Source: Onthophagus taurus (lineage: Eukaryota > Arthropoda > Insecta > Coleoptera > Scarabaeidae). Taken from it: DNA of 64,000 nucleotides. Below the pieces are notes generated by a model. It made no database searches, had not been told where the DNA came from, and worked only from the letters and a program-made list of their open reading frames with translations. The translations under genes were made by a program, and so were the position numbers. The stretch lies in NCBI RefSeq assembly GCF_036711975.1, contig NC_091966.1, positions 5,153,501 through 5,217,500 on the forward strand. The letters are read 5' to 3'. This document shows, piece by piece, positions 21,801 to 34,420 of the stretch (positions are counted from its first letter, which is position 1; each line of letters starts with the position of its first letter).

Positions 21801-22975
21801 AAAAGATGGGTTTTAGCCTGCCAGGGATAAGAGCAGCAAGAAAAGTACTCTAAATGCATGATTACCTAGTCTATAAGATATAAGATTGAAGAGAAGATTT
21901 TCTGAATCAAAGATTATATTTAACTTTCTTCACACTTTAAATTTGCTTATACTTTTAGGAGGTTCAAGTGGTTTAACATAAACCTTGAGCTTGAATTTGT
22001 TTCGATCTAGTCTTCAAAGCGTGAGAAAAATAATACCGTGTCTGGTCGTGTAAATAGTGGAGAGGTTTAAGGAAAATCAAGATGTTGCAGCCAGAGCTCT
22101 GTAATAAAGTATTTATTAGTTGAATTTCTCATCCTAAGCCACATACTAAGTATCAACTATTTCAACCTCAAGTTGGATGGTGTCAGTACTTCGTTGGATA
22201 CTTCGTATATACATTTCCTGTAACTTTTTTGTGATTGTGGTTTAGCCATTCTTCTTCATGACCAGTCTACATTCTAAACCATAGAGATTCTCTTCAACAT
22301 TATTTTTCATTTCATCTAATTCTTTTTTCCTTGGCGTGTTCATTAATTTCTTCGTATTTTTCGGACACATTTACCAAATAGATTGACGTGTTGGGTTTAC
22401 ATCTGCTTTAGGATTTTCTGTATCATTTATGAGTATGTTTGTCTGCTATTAAACAGATTCTGCAATGTTCTATAGCGTTGTAAATCGGTAATATGTTGCC
22501 GTGTTGCACTGTCCCAAAATATCAGGACGTATCAGAAGGTTGTCAAGTTATCTCTGAATCAAAGATTATATTAAAATAAAGTGATTAAGTGTTGGGCAAA
22601 ATTTTTGGAGTTATTTTTTAGTCCCAGACTGATTTTTTTTGTCAGTCTTAACATATACAGTGTTAATTAATTGTCATACCCGACGTCATCATTGCAAGTA
22701 TGCAACCAATATCACAGTATTGGTATTGCAATACGCAAATCTCGTATTATAAAATAAATATTGTGATATTGGTTGCATACTTGCAATGATGACGTCGGGT
22801 ACCTTAATTAATTAACGCACTGTATGAAGAAGACGTTTTAACCAGTTGGAACCCTACTTATCATCTTGTATCATTAATTTTTTGAGGTAACTTTTTTCTG
22901 CTTACTTAATTTATTGCAGAAATTTCGTTTTCAGCAATTTTTGTGTCGCCCAATAATAAAAATCAAATTTGGTGG
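18850..22975 (+). repeat. Segmentally repeated unknown element, about 2.5 copies
   Basis: Blocks recur in the same orientation and order. Block a (TCTTATCATCCAAAC): 18860-18985, 20505-20595, 21385-21500. Block b (AATATACTTCGAAAATAGAC): 19010-19340, 20622-20960, short piece at 21500-21570. Block c (TAGGATTCATCTTATAATAA): 19488-19757, 21023-21293, 21590-21855. Block d/e (CCTAAGCCACATA, CAAGTTGGATGGTGTCAGTA): 19757-20260 and 21857-22460. Block f (TATCAGGAC, GATTGATTTTTTTCGTCAG): 20275-20470 and 22500-22975, the latter interrupted by a MITE. No coding domain is visible, so it is probably a non-autonomous transposon family with local duplication. Confidence 0.7.
22658..22822. mobile_element. 165-bp MITE with CAGTG ends and TA duplication
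   Basis: CAGTGTTAATTAATTG... at the left is matched in reverse at the right end, ...TTAATTAATTAACGCACTG. Arms of about 58 bp include ACCCGACGTCATCATTGC and are nearly perfect. Flanked by TA on both sides (22656-22657 and 22823-22824), as for Tc1/mariner-type MITEs. It sits within a block-f copy of the surrounding repeat, so it is younger than that duplication. Confidence 0.9.
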
Positions 22976-25475
22976 ATTTCTTCTCGAACAATTTACGATA
23001 TATTACCTGCTTAGGCAACCAAGATTGCATATTCATCAAAATTTATTTTGAAAAGTAAATTATTTTGAATGCAAATTTTTAAAGAATATGTAATATTGGT
23101 TGCCTATTCAATCCAATTTGTTTTAAAATATAAAATTTGTGCGTCTTCTTTGAAACTGAATAAACTTTGTCGTTCTTTCACCGTGTTCAGAAAGGTTCAT
23201 TTATATAACTTTATCGAATCGAGTACATTTCTCACAGTTACATGGAACTCCGAAATCCATTAGATATTAACGATAATTACTTATACATTATAATTCCCGA
23301 ACCGACGCAAAACAATAACACCTCTTCTTCTTCCCATTGACACCACCACGGGATCGTAATTAATCGTGTTCGTTACGTGACACTCATTTTGCGGAAACGA
23401 AACTTTTTCAAATTAAACCTTATATAAGTTACTTAATACTAGAAAATATAATAATAGTTTTAGCGTTTTAACTTTTTCTTTTTTTTGTGTGTTCTCAAAC
23501 CAACAAAAAAAAACGAAATTGTCGGGAGCGAGAAAATGATGGATGTAAACTCGAATGGAAATCATCATCAATCGCGTTGGTTGTATATAACCCCGTGGGT
23601 TCGTTAGGTTTTAAAACCGGGTTGTTTCGTCACAACGTAAATTACGTACAGGTCATCACGTTTTATCTTTCGCCCCGCAGTTCGATAATTCGGACTTGGA
23701 TTTATGTGCAAAAGTGAAAGATAAACATTGCGTCTAAACAATTAAATTCTAATGCAGCAATAATTTACGTTTCAAAACGTGTTATTTACGCGTTAATTCT
23801 TTCTGTAAATTTAAAAAAAAAGTTTTTCTTTTTTGTATAATTTAAGTTGTAAGGAAATAGAAAAATAAATTTGGTTTTACGAGTAGCGTGTGTATTTTCC
23901 ACCATAAATCTTCATAAAATATTTTATATTTGAATCAATAAGATGTACTACATACTTATATACATAGACTTTTTTTACCATTAATCCCGACAATAAAGAG
24001 TAAATAAATACCCATTCAGAAAATTAAAATAACTTAAAGTCCATAAACCTCACTTTTTAATTAACTAAAAGTAAAATAATCGTTTTAAATAGAACACGGT
24101 CGGATAATTAAAAGAGTGGTCGAACCCAGAGCAGAAAACTGAGCTAATTAAAACTTGTCCAGTTTACGACTCTATGAAAAGTGTGTGTGTGTGAGAGTGC
24201 AAAAAAATGTAAAGTCTCGAAATGTCATAGGGCAGGTGCGCATCCACCAGCGCGAAATCTCCAACTCGATGATGAGTACCATCATATACCCACGTAGTTG
24301 TAGTATTTTGCGACCCAGATACGAGCTTAATCGTCTGTATTAAGAACCTGTAAATCTAGATATTAGTTCGTGGTAATCATACCGCGGTCTAAAGTTACGT
24401 CATAGTCACGCAATTGCTTTAACTTTAACAACAGGTAAGGATCAATATTAAGTATTAGAGAAAATGAGTTTAATTTTTAAATCAATTTGATGTGATTTAA
24501 AAATTAAATCACTGAAAATATTCTTCAAAATGAGGTCAATGAGACTACGTATAACCAAAAGTAAGACTCAGAATCGGAAAAGAAGATCTTATACGATGTC
24601 CATACAACATTTACCTTAAGAGCTTAAGGAGTAAAGATTTATTAGAAGGTCTATTTACTGTTTCAGATCCACTGAAATAGCCATAGTTTCGGAATAGATT
24701 TCAGAATGTCGTCGAAGTAAGCTTGAGCATTGATTTTCACCCCCGGGCTGCCCTCACCATGATCTGTATTGGATGTTGAGTTCTGACAACATCAGCGATC
24801 CTTGGAAAATTACTTGAGAAGTTTATTGTGCCACTGAAAACGAGTCTGCGCAGTTTAATGAAATGTAGTCAAAATCGCATATTGAGTGTCTTTGTAATCA
24901 ACTAGTCTAAGTTAATGAGTTCGAGCCCTGCTGGAAATTGCAAAAGATTTCCTATCAGATGACCTTAGTCTCTCTCGTTTCGCTTCAACTTGAGTTGAAT
25001 AGTTCGAATTGGATTCTTGGTTATCAACTTTGCTTTCAAGAGGGAACTAATTTAAAGGAGTTTTATTATTATTATTGTTATTAAGGATCTGGAAATCCGC
25101 AGATGTTGTTATCGTTAAAAATACCATCATCAACTATAATCGTGGGTTATTGCAATAATTTTATGCATCTTTTAAATCATAACGTTATATCACACTTATT
25201 CGGTGGTTAGTTGATGTTGTCAAAAAGCGAGATCACCATGTTTACATCCATAACATCCATTATTTCATACGCTCTGTGGGACATAACCTCGTTTTGTTGG
25301 AGTTTTATATCGTTTAGATCCATATTTTCCATTTTAAGTCAACGAAAATTCATTCTCATCAGACCAATATCCGTTGAATATTCTTGGTTTGTATATAGAT
25401 ATAGCTGAAATGTTTGATATACTGTGATGGACAGCAATACTTAAGCGACTTACACTAGCGGGAATTACCATAGAC
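22976..25475. other. Intergenic DNA, no gene recognised
   Basis: 2.5 kb of AT-rich DNA. A slightly CpG-enriched patch lies at 23280-23680, with a GTGTGTGTGTG run at 24181-24192. Small open frames (23487-23717, 24155-24343, 25211-25408) show no domain. Nothing repeated elsewhere was noticed. Confidence 0.4.
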
Positions 25476-26402
25476 TAGTGGTGGAACTGATATCCGGCAA
25501 CTATCCGGTATCCGGCCATTTTTTTAAATACTGCCGGATACCGGATAGTTACCGAATATCCGGCTTTGGCCGGATATTAAAAATCTCGCCATTCCCAGGA
25601 ATTAGTATCTCTTTTATTTGTTGGACACTGCAGATAATAATCAAGTTCAACCTCAATAGGACCTATTTCATTGAATACAACTTTATTTATATCAGGTTTG
25701 TCATTAGCAACCTCATTGTGACAATCCCAATACAGAGCTGGGACGGATACAGGAAAAAAGTATTCGAGTGCCGGATACCGGATACTTACAATGTATCTGG
25801 ATACTTTTTTAAACAAGTACGGATGCTTTCTCCATAAAAGTATCCGGATTCAAGTATCCAGATACATGTATCCGGCAGTTTCCGGATACATTCTCGGATA
25901 CTTTTAAAATGACCTAAATTATTGTTAAATTAATATATTGTCATCCATATTTTACTTACTACTCCTAATCTTTTCTCCTATATTTTTCACGAGTGGTGTC
26001 TCGCTGGGGAAATTTAGTGTGCACTTGCTAGGGAATAAGTTCTTTGAATTTTTTCTAAAAGGGCGAATGTTGTCTACAAATTTTAATCGGAGAGAGAGCC
26101 CTCGATTTTCCCACAATAATAAAAGAGAAGAACAACTTCCGACATGTAAAGCCACAATTATTGATGTAGTCACAAAAGATGTACAATAGTAGAAGAAAAA
26201 GAAAAAATATGGGGATTCAAACACTCTGGTGTATATGTACGTCTGTAATAATAGAATAGGAAATAAAAAAAACTTAATTAAAAGGTATCCGAACACCGAA
26301 AAAAGTATCCGGATACCGAATACTTTCAGGTTTAGTCACGGATATCGGATACCAAATTTGAAAAGTATCCGGATACAGAGCATCGGATACTACCCAACAC
26401 TG
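25476..26402. mobile_element. hAT-like non-autonomous element with ATCCGG subterminal motifs
   Basis: The left end TAGTGGTGGAACTGATATCC is roughly inverted at the right end (GGATACTACCCAACACTG at 26385-26402), giving YAGTGKTGG-type termini typical of hAT elements. Dense CCGGAT/ATCCGG motifs fill the first about 95 bp, 25765-25905 and 26283-26390. Subterminal arrays of a short motif are a known feature of hAT transposase binding. No transposase is visible. No convincing 8-bp target duplication was found for this copy. A related left end is at 32257. Confidence 0.65.
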
Positions 26403-26434
26403 TCCCAATACGATATATAAAATCTCTTGTTGCA

Positions 26435-28618
26435 GTTTCGTCTGAAACTTCTGTTCTTGAAAAATACATTTTTGAAATGATCGAGAACTTTTTCGAATTT
26501 TTCAATTTTCGCCGATTAAGTTTTAAAAATTCGTATAAAATCCAGTTCTTGGAATATGAGCATGAAAATTTCCCAAAGTGTTAATAAGAGTGTCCTCTTT
26601 CCAAGGAACCAACATGTTTTGAAAAATAACTTTTAGTTTTTGAGAAAACAATATTTGAAGTTTTGATCAAATTATCGATGTTGCAATTTTTATCGATAAT
26701 TTTCAAAATTCGCTATAAAATTAATTTCTTGAAGATTCCTTGTGGAAATATCACCAATTATTAATAAAAGTATCCTCTTTTTAATGCAATAAGCCGTTTT
26801 GAAAAATCTCTTTTAGTTTCTGAGAAATAAATTATTGAAATGATCGACAATTTTTTCGAATTTTGCAATTTTCGCCGATTAAGTTTTAAAAATTCGTATA
26901 AAATCCAGTTCTTGGAATATGAGTATGAAAATTTCCCAAAGTGTTAATAAGAGTATCCTCTTTCCAGGGAACCAACATGTTTTGAAAAATAACTTTTAGT
27001 TTTTGAGAAAACAATATTTCAAGTTTTAATAAAATTATCGATGTTGCAATTTTCATCGATAACTTTCAAAATTCGCTATAAAATTAATTTCTTGAAGATT
27101 CCTTCTGGAAATATCACCAATTATTAATAAAAGTATCCTCTTTTTAATGCAACAAGCCGTTTTGAAAAATCGCTTTTAGTTTTTGAGAAATAAATTATTG
27201 AAATGATCGACAATTTTTTCGAATTTTGCAATTTTCGCCGATTAAGTTTTAAAAATTCGTATAAAATCCAGTTCTTGGAATATGAGTATGAAAATTTCCC
27301 AAAGTGTTAATAAAAGTGTCCTCTTTCCAATGAACCAACCCGTTTTGAAAAATAACTTTTAGTTTTTGAGAAAACAATATTTGAAGTTTTGATCAAATTA
27401 TCGATGTTGCAATTTTCATCGATAACTTTCAAAATTCGCTATAAAATTAATTTCTTGAAGATTCCTTGTAGAAATATCACCAATTATTAATAAAAGTATC
27501 CTCTTTTTAATGCAACAAGCCGTTTTGAAAAATCGCTTTTAGTTTTTGAGAAATAAATTATTGAAATGATCGACAATTTTTTCGAATTTTGCAATTTTCG
27601 CCGATTAAGTTTTAAAAATTCGTATAAAGTCCAGTTCTTGGAATATGAGTATGAAAATTTCCCAAAGTGTTAATAAAAGTGTCCTCTTTCCAATGAACCA
27701 ACCCGTTTTGAAAAATAACTTTTAGTTTTTGAGAAAACAATATTTGAAGTTTTGATCAAATTATCGATGTTGCAATTTTCATCGATAACTTTCAAAATTC
27801 GCTATAAAATTAATTTCTTGAAGATTCCTTGTGGAAATATCACCAATTATTAATAAAAGTATCCTCTTCTTAATGCAACAAGCCGTTTTGAAAAATCTCT
27901 TTTAGTTTTTGAGAAATAAATTATTGAAATGATCGAAAATTTTTTCAAATTTTGCAATTTTACCGATTAAGTTTTAAAAATTCGTATAAAATCCAGTTCT
28001 TGGAAAATGAGTATGAAAATTTCTCAAAGTGTTAATAAAAGTGTCCTCTTTCCAATGAACCAACCCGTTTTGAAAAATAACTTTTAGTTTTTGAGAAAAC
28101 AATATTTGAAGTTTTGATCAAATTATCGATGTTGCAATTTTCATCGATAACTTTCAAAATTCGCTATAAAATTAATTTCTTGAAGATTCCTTGTAGAAAT
28201 ATCACCAATTATTAATAAAAGTATCCTCTTTTTAATGCAACAAGCCGTTTTGAAAAATCGCTTTTAGTTTTTGAGAAATAAATTATTGAAATGATCGACA
28301 ATTTTTTCGAAATTTGCAATTTTCGCCGATTAAGTATTAAAAATTCGTATAAAATCCAGTTCTTACAATATGAGTATGAAAATTTCCCAAAGTGTTAATA
28401 AAAGTGTCCTCTTTCCAATGAACCAACTCGTTTTAAAAAATAACTTTTAGTTTTTGAGAAAACAATATTTGAAGTTTTGATCAAATTATCGATGTTGCAA
28501 TTTTCATCGATAACTTTCAAAATTCGCTATAAAATTAATTTCTTGAAGATTCCTTGTGGAAATATCACCAATTATTAATAAAAGTATCCTCTTTTTAATG
28601 CAACAAGCCGTTTTAAAA
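26435..28618 (+). repeat. Satellite 1: about six copies of a 363-bp dimer
   Basis: The word TTGAAATGATCGA recurs at 26472, 26835, 27198, 27561, 27924 and 28286, a period of 363 (once 362). Each unit splits into two related subunits of about 181 bp. Subunit A has GCTTTTAGTTTTTGAGAAAT and ATTCGTATAAAATCCAGTTC. Subunit B has ACTTTTAGTTTTTGAGAAAA and ATTCGCTATAAAATTAATTT. Both end with an AGT(G/A)TCCTCTTT block. Copies are roughly 95% alike by eye, with the first more diverged. No coding role. A diverged array is at 32400-33735. Confidence 0.95.
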
Positions 28619-28834
28619 ACGTTTACGGTAATACTTCTTCTGATATCTGATAGTTTACGGTTATTTCTCTTCTTTGATTTAGTTGTAATATGGTACCTCT
28701 CTAGCCCTGATTATACTGATACAGCATTCTGAACATTTGTGGTGATTTTCCTGTTCAAGTCATTTATGTTAATTTCCATTTTGATCAAGGCGTTGATCAG
28801 TCCGATTTTCCTTTTCAGTTCCTCTTGGTATTCG

Positions 28835-29160
28835 TCAACTGTTTTTCGAGTATGTGAATTTTGGCTTTATCAGTTTGCTTCGTTCGATCCTCAGGTTAAA
28901 AATTAATGATAGTCTTATTAACCTATGGTCACTTCCCATATCAAATAGGTTTAACACTGGATTTAAAAAGGTGTTGATGTAGTACATGTTTTCCTTGAAA
29001 TTTCTGATGTTTCTTGGGTTTGTTCCATTTCTTGACATTTTTTGACAATCTTGGCATTTAGGCCAGCGCCACTGATCTTGTGTCTTATTTTTCTGTATAC
29101 TAGGAAGGCCACGCCGCCCTGTCCAGTTCAATTATCGGCGTTCTTTTGATACAATGCATG
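28835..29160 (-). mobile_element. RTE-like LINE endonuclease fragment
   Basis: The minus strand reads RNIRNFKENMYYINTFLNPV and NLFDMGSDHRLIRLSLIFNL, then RIERSKLIK. The GSDHRLv motif and the following (R)xERxKLI stretch are typical of the C-terminal APE endonuclease of RTE/BovB-type LINEs. No start or stop of the original ORF remains. Similar LINE pieces lie at 58.5-60.1 kb. Confidence 0.7.
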
Positions 29161-29379
29161 GCCTGATTTCAAAAAAATAATTTAAATCCCATCTAATCTG
29201 GACAAGTTTTTTCTCTATTCTCACCAGGTGTTCTAGCATTCTCATTGTTCTGATATTGTACGTTGCTAATTCAATCCATGTTTCGGTAGGTTATCTTCTA
29301 TTTTGGGTATTAGTAACTAAATTTTTGTCTATCTCAGAATCTATTTTGAGGTAATCTGAATCGACATCAAAGTGATGTT

Positions 29380-29835
29380 TTAATTGCTTTGTGCTACTCA
29401 TGTCCAGCGAAGGGAAGATTGTGCAGCAGCTCAAGGGTATTACTGGGGAGAGGGAAAACTTCAGAAGATGGATCCGATAGGAGCACGTTGGGGAAGAGAA
29501 AGAAGAAGAAGAAGTGCTACTTCGTTCCTTGCAACCTAGTTTAATTGATTAATATCTCAAGATTATGTGATAAAATAAATTTTGAATATAAAATCTCCAA
29601 TTATAAATGAAGATAAAGTGATCAATGCTTTAGATTATGTGTTAAAACTTACAATTTATGCAACCACAAATCCAGAACAATATTTTCTGGTTAAATATCT
29701 TATGTTATCGTGAAAACTTAAAAACAAAACGATATTTTTATTAAATTTTTTTTTAATTTTCTGTTTTATTTTGTGGTAAAACGAGTGTCGTTCTAAGTCA
29801 TAAACACGTTAAGTACTACACCACATTTGGTCGTT
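29380..29835 (+). other. LINE-like tail scrap and AT-rich DNA
   Basis: At 29400-29530 the frame EGKIVQQLKGITGERENFRR and a following Glu-rich run look like the extreme C-terminus of a LINE ORF. After that the DNA is plain AT-rich. Weak evidence. Confidence 0.3.
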
Positions 29836-30180
29836 TTGTTACTAAAAGTAGGTGTAACGAAGTCGTGACCCCATGTTACATAACTCTTAGCGCTCTCTCA
29901 TTTGATTTCTTCAGAAGAAGAAGACTACTTAGACGGAGAAGACACACCGCGTTCGCGTCTAATCTGGATTGCCGAACTGCAATTTTCCCCATTTTTTTTA
30001 TTGTACTTGTTTGTTCTTTCAAAATCAATCGTCGTCGATCTTCTTCTTCGTATATTTACGCCAATTTGCATCTACCTAGTTAGCAATTCAAACAGAACAT
30101 CGTTCGTTCTCGACGATTTTGGTCGTGATCAAGATGTAGTTAAACTTTCAGCTTCATCGCCTCGAAACGAACAATAATCG
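29836..30180 (+). other. Protein-like open region, unidentified
   Basis: Moderately GC-rich island. One frame starts SSEEEDYLDGEDTPRSRLIW then turns hydrophobic and ends DDFGRDQDVVKLSASSPRNE before a stop at 30177. An overlapping frame is Arg-rich. The acidic start looks like a real exon or a promoter-proximal region, but no family was recognised and no splice partner found. Confidence 0.25.
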
Positions 30181-32256
30181 GGATTATCTTTTTTTTGTTT
30201 GAGTTTCTTGTCTTAGAGGCTCGGTATTGTCTCTTTGAAGGTGTGAAAAGCATGACACAATTAATGTGCATTCCGCGTGCAATTCAAGATTTCAAATTTT
30301 AACGTGGGAAAAAATAAGAACGCGAAATGATTTAATTAAATTTTGAAACTATAATACTTCGCAATTATTATAAATTAGGATGTTAAATTGTTTTAAATTG
30401 TCTTAAATTACACTTGCAGATCGAGTAAATTATGGAATATTAACGAAATTGTGCAAGTCAGAGCACATCTTTACTGGTTATCGATCATTCACGATCATAT
30501 AAACCAGCAAATAAGTCGAGACGTCTATAAATTTCACCAAGATCTACACTTTACCAATTTACGCAACAGAGAATAACCATCGCACCGTCTTGAACTGCTT
30601 CATCTGTGCTGCGGACGTGAATAATTGGGACATCATGTTTCAATTAAAATGCTGCAAGAATCCTTGCAGTTCATCATTTCAAATGGTTACAAGATTTTTT
30701 TTTTTAAGAAATTCCTCATGGAACAAGTCTCGTCTACAAATATTTTACATTTTTAACTTTTTTTAACATCATTACGTATAAGGCAAGGTTTGAATTCCAA
30801 TCGAAGTAAAAATTTTGTTACCTTCTTCAATTAACTGTAATAGCACTCATCGAGGTTTTTTTATTTACTTTCGGCAGCGCCAAAATGCCAAACGTACATT
30901 TCACAAGGAACGAATATGTAATAGTAACGCTTCTTCATTAAAAGAATAGGTGAAAGGAATTTTATACAATTAAATAACAAACTATAGAAAGCGTTTAAAA
31001 AAACATTTTTTTCCGAGAAGAATTTTATTAAAATGAATTTGATGGATTATCAATCCATATATAGGTTGTCATCGACCCAAAAGCACTCCTTTCTGACATT
31101 TAAACAGATAATGACTCCTCGTTATGTTGTACCTAGTCGAAAAATCGCTTCGTAGCTCCAAAAGGTGCTTTGGTCGAGATCTCATGATGATCGAATAAGA
31201 GGAAGGTTCAAAACGATGACTCCTCAATCTCACGGAATCCCACAGCGCGGTGATTTACGCCGCCCGGAGTTGCGCAAAAACAGTCGCAAGCCATCCTGTT
31301 TCAATTGTACACCAATATGGTCGAAACGTACACAATAATATACGAGTGTACGTTTATTAAGCCATTCCTAAATTCTTTCCAATTTAAGATTTAACGGCCA
31401 CACCACGCGTGGAATTGAGAACGTGCACGATTCGAACGCAACATAATCTTTTAGATGTCAGTTAACGTGACATTTTGTGTTACTTAACTAAACGGGTTTT
31501 TTTCCTTTTAACTATTCAATACGCAAGTACGTATCAGTTGGTATCTTCGTTTTGAATTCTATACCTGCCAATAAGTTCTGTCAATTCTATTTGGTTTCCT
31601 AGATCCTTATACGGAGGCGATCGTTAAAAGCGAGAGTATTGGCAACTAATATGTAAAGTTTCCAAATTTGGTTTCATTAATTGTAAGAAAAATTATTTAG
31701 AATTTCATGTAAAAAATGTTTTTATAAGTACAAAGGCTGAAGAATGGTTTTATTTCTAAAGTATAACAAACATAAATAATATGTATTCAAAAACTTGCAT
31801 TGTGGGATAATTCTATTCAGAAAGAGGTGAAATTAGATCTAAACCACAACCAGTTTTAGTTCTTGACTGATATTGTCGGGCCTATCTTTAAAACGGGAAA
31901 GAGAAATATACATACTTACCTTGATTTGTAGTGTAACTAAATTTCCAGATTATAAAGGATTATTAAGCATTACTATTTTCTACGGTTGGCTTTTCTTCAG
32001 AAATACAGACAGATTTGGAAAAAGTGTTTGTAAACAAACACCAGGGAATTTCTGTAACAATGCGGCATTAAAATAATACACAGTTTTTCAGCAAAGCATC
32101 TTCAGTCAAATGCAGAACAGAGATTTCACGACGTGTTTAAAAGAATACTCAAAGCTTTGACTTGCTAACATGGAAAAGATTTTGATGAGTATAACGATCA
32201 GGCATTATTTGCCATAAGAATTACGTCACATGCAGGTCATGGTTTTAGATCTTCAT
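30181..32256. other. Intergenic DNA, no gene recognised
   Basis: AT-rich, with a CpG-richer patch at about 31170-31450 (for example CAGCGCGGTGATTTACGCC) that could be regulatory. No repeats or domains seen; the open frame at 31873-32076 looks accidental. Confidence 0.35.
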
Positions 32257-33737
32257 TAGTGGTGGAACGGATATCCGGCAACTATCCGGTATCCAGCCAT
32301 TTTTTAAAATCCGGCTAGATACTGGACAGTTACCAAATATCCGACTTTGGCCGGATATTAAAAACCTATTACTTAGAACTCCACCAATCACAGGAATTAG
32401 CCGTTTTGAAAAAACACTTTCAGTTCTTAAGAAATAAATTTTTGAAATGATCGACAATTTTTTCGAATTTTGCAATTTTAACCGATTAAGTTTTAAAAAT
32501 TCGTATAACATGCACTTCTTGGAATATGAGTATGAACATTTAATAAAGTGTTAATAAAAGTGTCCTTTTTCCAATGAACCAACACGTTTTGAAAAATAAC
32601 TTGTAGTTTATGTAAAACAATATTTGAAAATTTGATAAAATTTTCAATGTTGCAATATTCACGATAATTTTCAAAATTCGCTATAAAATTAATTTCATGA
32701 AGGATGCTTGTGGAAATATCACCAGTTATTAAATAAAGTATCCCCTTTTTAATGCAAAAAGCCGTTTTGTAAAATCACTTTCAGTTCATGAGAAATACAT
32801 TATTGAAATGATCGAAAATTTTTTTTTTTCGAATTTTGCAATTTCCACCGATTAAGTTTTCAAAATTCGTATAAAATCCATTTCTTGGAATATGAGTTCG
32901 AAAATGTATCAAGGTGTAAATAAGAGTGTCCTCTTTCCAATGAACTAATCTGTTTTGCAAAATAACTTTTAGTTTATGTAAAAAACTTTTGAAGTTTTGA
33001 TAAAATTTTCGATGTTGCAATTTTCATCGATAATTTTCAAAATTCGCTATAAAATTAATTTCTTGAAGGATCCTTGTGGAAATATCACCAAATATTAATT
33101 AAAGTATCCTCTTTTTAATGCAACAAGCCGTTTTGAAAAATCGCTTTTAGTTTTTGAGAAATAAATTTTTGAAATAATCGACAATTTTTTCGAATTTTGC
33201 AATTTCCACCGATTAAGTCTTCAACATTCATATAAAATCCATTTCTTGGAATATGAGTTCGAAAATTTATCAAGGTGTAAATAAGAGTGTCCTCTTTCCA
33301 ATGAACTAATCTGTTTTGCAAAATAACTTTTAGTTTATGTAAAAAACTTTTGAAGTTTTGATAAAATTTTCGATGTTGCAATTTTCATCGATAATTTTCA
33401 AAATTCGCTATAAAATTAATTTCTTGAAGGATCCTTGTGGAAATATCACCAGTTATTAATTAAAGTATCACCTTTTTAATTTAAAAAGCCGTTTTGAAAA
33501 ATCACTTTCAGTTCTTGAGAAATACATTTTTGAAATGATCGAAAATTTTTTCGAATTTTGCAATTTTCGCCGATTCAATTTTAATAATTCGTATAAAATC
33601 GATTTCTTGGAATATGAGTATGAAAATTTCCCAAAACGTTAATAAAAGTGTCCTCTTTCCAATGAAACAACACGTTTTGAAAAATAATTAAGTTTTTGAG
33701 ACAACAATATTTGAAGTTTTGATAACATTTTCGACTA
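32257..33737. mobile_element. hAT-like end joined to satellite 1, flanked by an 8-bp duplication
   Basis: Starts TAGTGGTGGAACGGATATCC, a close copy of the left end at 25476, with the ATCCGG region up to about 32395. At AGGAATTAG, where copy 1 continues with unique DNA, this copy passes straight into satellite 1. The unit ends ...TTTTCGACTA. ATCTTCAT occurs immediately before (32249-32256) and immediately after (33738-33745), the duplication length made by hAT transposases, and the outermost bases (TAGTGG/TAGTCG) are inverted. This suggests the satellite moved as cargo. Confidence 0.6.
32400..33735 (+). repeat. Satellite 1, diverged array of about 3.7 dimers
   Basis: Same alternating A/B subunits as 26435-28618 (GCCGTTTTGAAAAATCGC..., TCGATGTTGCAATTTTCATC...), with periods of about 355-365 bp. 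It is clearly older or less homogenised: many substitutions and small indels. It begins mid-unit after AGGAATTAG and stops mid-unit in subunit B at about 33733. Confidence 0.9.
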
Positions 33738-33779
33738 ATCTTCATTAAGTATGCATATATATGATGAATATACATACAA

Positions 33780-34015
33780 TTGAAAAAAGAAAAGAAAGAA
33801 ACTTTATTCGCTGCAGAACTTTTAGAACAATCAAATGGAATTGGAAAACTTACAGAAGAACAGAGGAAGGATGAGGAGAATTTAATTGAAGAATTTCCTG
33901 GCTTATTGTTAAATCCGACCAAACCATATTAATAATCTCCACCAGTACGTCAAATTATAGACGAAGAAATAGATAAAATGCTTGACTTTGGCGTAATTAA
34001 CTACGAGAGGCTATG
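33780..34015 (+). mobile_element. Ty3/gypsy polyprotein fragment (before RT)
   Basis: The frame reads FAAELLEQSNGIGKLTEEQR, NLIEEFPGLLLNPTKPY, two stops, then SPPVRQIIDEEIDKMLDFGV. This is the stretch just before and at the start of a Ty3 reverse transcriptase (P.ppa.r..i..eI.kml..GvI). The rest of RT is missing. Possible gag-like scraps (YFSISHACRMMQYYG-type) follow to 34200. Confidence 0.65.
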
Positions 34016-34420
34016 TAGCCTTGGTATTTGCCATTACTTTATTGCTACGTCCCCTACAGCTATTTACTATGATATAGCAAACACTGGGCAGAAATGTACT
34101 GGCGTCAATACCCAGCAAAGAGCTTCTAAAATGCAGCTATTACTTTAGTATTTCTCACGCTTGCCGGATGATGCAGTACTATGGTTATCTACTATGACTA
34201 TCCGGACTTATGTCCCTGCAAGATAACGTATTTTATCCACACAACAAAAGATCGAATAGATCTAGTATCTAGTTCTAAGAGGCAAAAGTTCTAAAATGGA
34301 GAAAAATGATAATCAAATCATTTGAAAGAGGTTCATGGTTACCAGAGTCCCGCAGAACGGCCGAACAGAACAATAAGTATAGAGCACAAAAAATAAGACT
34401 CAACCTAAAACCGATTGTAT

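Noticed and set aside
26435..28618. CRISPR-like array
   Set aside because: Long 363-bp tandem units without unique spacers in an animal genome; a satellite, not CRISPR.
32781..33381. Repeated 79-88-aa minus-strand ORFs beginning MQHRKFYQNF
   Set aside because: Both fall in satellite 1 units and merely reflect the repeat.
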